Assembly: GCA_938005705.1 (NCBI GenBank)
Contig: CALLML010000130.1
Span: 1-33,358, forward strand
DNA from: an uncultured bacterium
GTDB lineage: Bacteria > Verrucomicrobiota > Kiritimatiellia > PWTM01
DNA: 33,358 nt
Direction: 5' to 3'
Both the position numbers and the translations under genes were made by a program. Under the pieces are notes generated by a model, which saw only the letters and a list, made by a program, of their open reading frames with translations, did not search any database and was not told the DNA's origin. Positions 33,067-33,358 of this stretch are shown one piece after another (position 1 is the stretch's first letter; the number at the start of each line of letters is the position of its first letter).

Positions 33067-33167
33067 CGAGGCCGTTCGGCATAAATCGGAGAGGGGGCGG
33101 GGCCGCTGTCACGGAACCTCTAGCCCGGAATATTCACGAAAGGGCATGAAATAGTTGGAAAATAGTA

Positions 33168-33233
33168 TTGGAAAACCTCTGTAACATGCGATCGTTTAGT
33201 CCGTTACACAAAACGGTATGCGAGGTTTTCCAA
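33168..33233. repeat. Inverted repeat enclosing the transposase ribosome site
   Basis: TTGGAAAACCTC (33168-33179) and GAGGTTTTCCAA (33222-33233) are perfect complements across 42 bases. The right arm contains the GAGG ribosome site and the first base of the start codon. A smaller CCGTT/AACGG dyad lies between the arms. Confidence 0.8.
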
Positions 33234-33358
33234 TGACGGATACTCCTACAGACTGTCTGCTTTTTCCAGACCTTTTTCACAAGCCCCTTCACGTCCGCTT
33301 TTCAGACCAGCGTCTCTCCAGCAATGGCGGACTGCTCCTGCTCAAGGCGCGCGACCGC
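33233..33358 (+). CDS. IS1380-like transposase, 3' end outside window
   Basis: The 42 visible codons start at ATG 33233 with GAGG 7 bases upstream. They read FPDLFHKPLHVRFSDQRLSS followed by NGGLLLLKARD, which resembles the opening of IS1380-family DDE transposases (a short beta part, then Ser-Ser/Asn-x-Gly-Gly-x-x-Leu-Leu). The remainder of the element lies beyond the window, so its integrity cannot be judged. The left end of the element probably lies somewhere in 33105-33180, but I cannot fix the terminal repeat without the right end. Confidence 0.75.
   Translation, partial: MTDTPTDCLLFPDLFHKPLHVRFSDQRLSSNGGLLLLKARDR

Overview
The window reads as a chromosomal segment of a GC-rich, Gram-negative bacterium with an outer membrane. 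Evidence is an LptE-type lipoprotein, a BamD-like TPR protein, two ExbB/ExbD proton-channel sets, a Tat-type signal, and many signal peptides. The combination of secreted polysaccharide-active proteins, large TPR proteins and ExbB/ExbD operons with unusual partners suggests the PVC superphylum (Kiritimatiellota, Lentisphaerota or Verrucomicrobiota). That placement is inference from gene style only; no rRNA is present, and S20 and RecO are the only useful phylogenetic markers.

Region 1 (1-4396) is a carbohydrate-related block: a truncated unrecognised protein, a CBM6/35-like module that is probably its frameshifted C-terminus, a secreted protein of unknown function, and, convergent to them, a secreted right-handed beta-helix protein of polysaccharide-lyase type. 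Region 2 (4736-11706) is housekeeping and envelope: a DUF502 membrane protein overlapping recO, a TlpA-like thioredoxin, a probable Tat-exported protein with thirteen CxxCxGxG zinc motifs, a BamD-like TPR protein overlapping lptE, rpsT, and an M50-like membrane metallopeptidase.

Region 3 (11703-30083, all minus strand) is the most interesting part. Two operons of parallel design lie head to tail. Each starts with a very large secreted TPR protein (about 945 residues), then a smaller secreted TPR protein, an ExbB/TolQ-type channel subunit and two different ExbD/TolR-type subunits. They end differently. Operon B (30083-20495) ends with a TM-anchored von Willebrand A protein, a small secreted protein, and a protein with PEGA and PA-IL-like (LecA-like) domains. 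Operon A (20407-11703) ends with two paralogous TM-anchored alpha/alpha-toroid (squalene-cyclase-repeat) proteins. All three anchored proteins carry the S-x3-H spacing in their TM helix that TonB and TolA use to engage ExbB/ExbD and TolQ/TolR. My reading is two energy-coupled, Tol/Ton-like envelope machines in which the TonB/TolA C-terminal domain is replaced by a vWA or a toroid domain.

Region 4 (30221-33358) holds two overlapping mgtE magnesium-channel genes with a good promoter, a G-rich intergenic stretch, and the first 42 codons of an IS1380-like transposase whose ribosome-binding site lies in one arm of a perfect inverted repeat.

Regulation that can be read: two promoters place the start site on the AUG (leaderless mRNA candidates at 4736 and 8846); a perfect 16-bp palindrome overlaps the predicted start of operon A, and half of it recurs upstream of operon B; two TTCCAAG-type palindromes lie in the 5' part of the PEGA gene. 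No tRNA, rRNA, CRISPR array or riboswitch was found.
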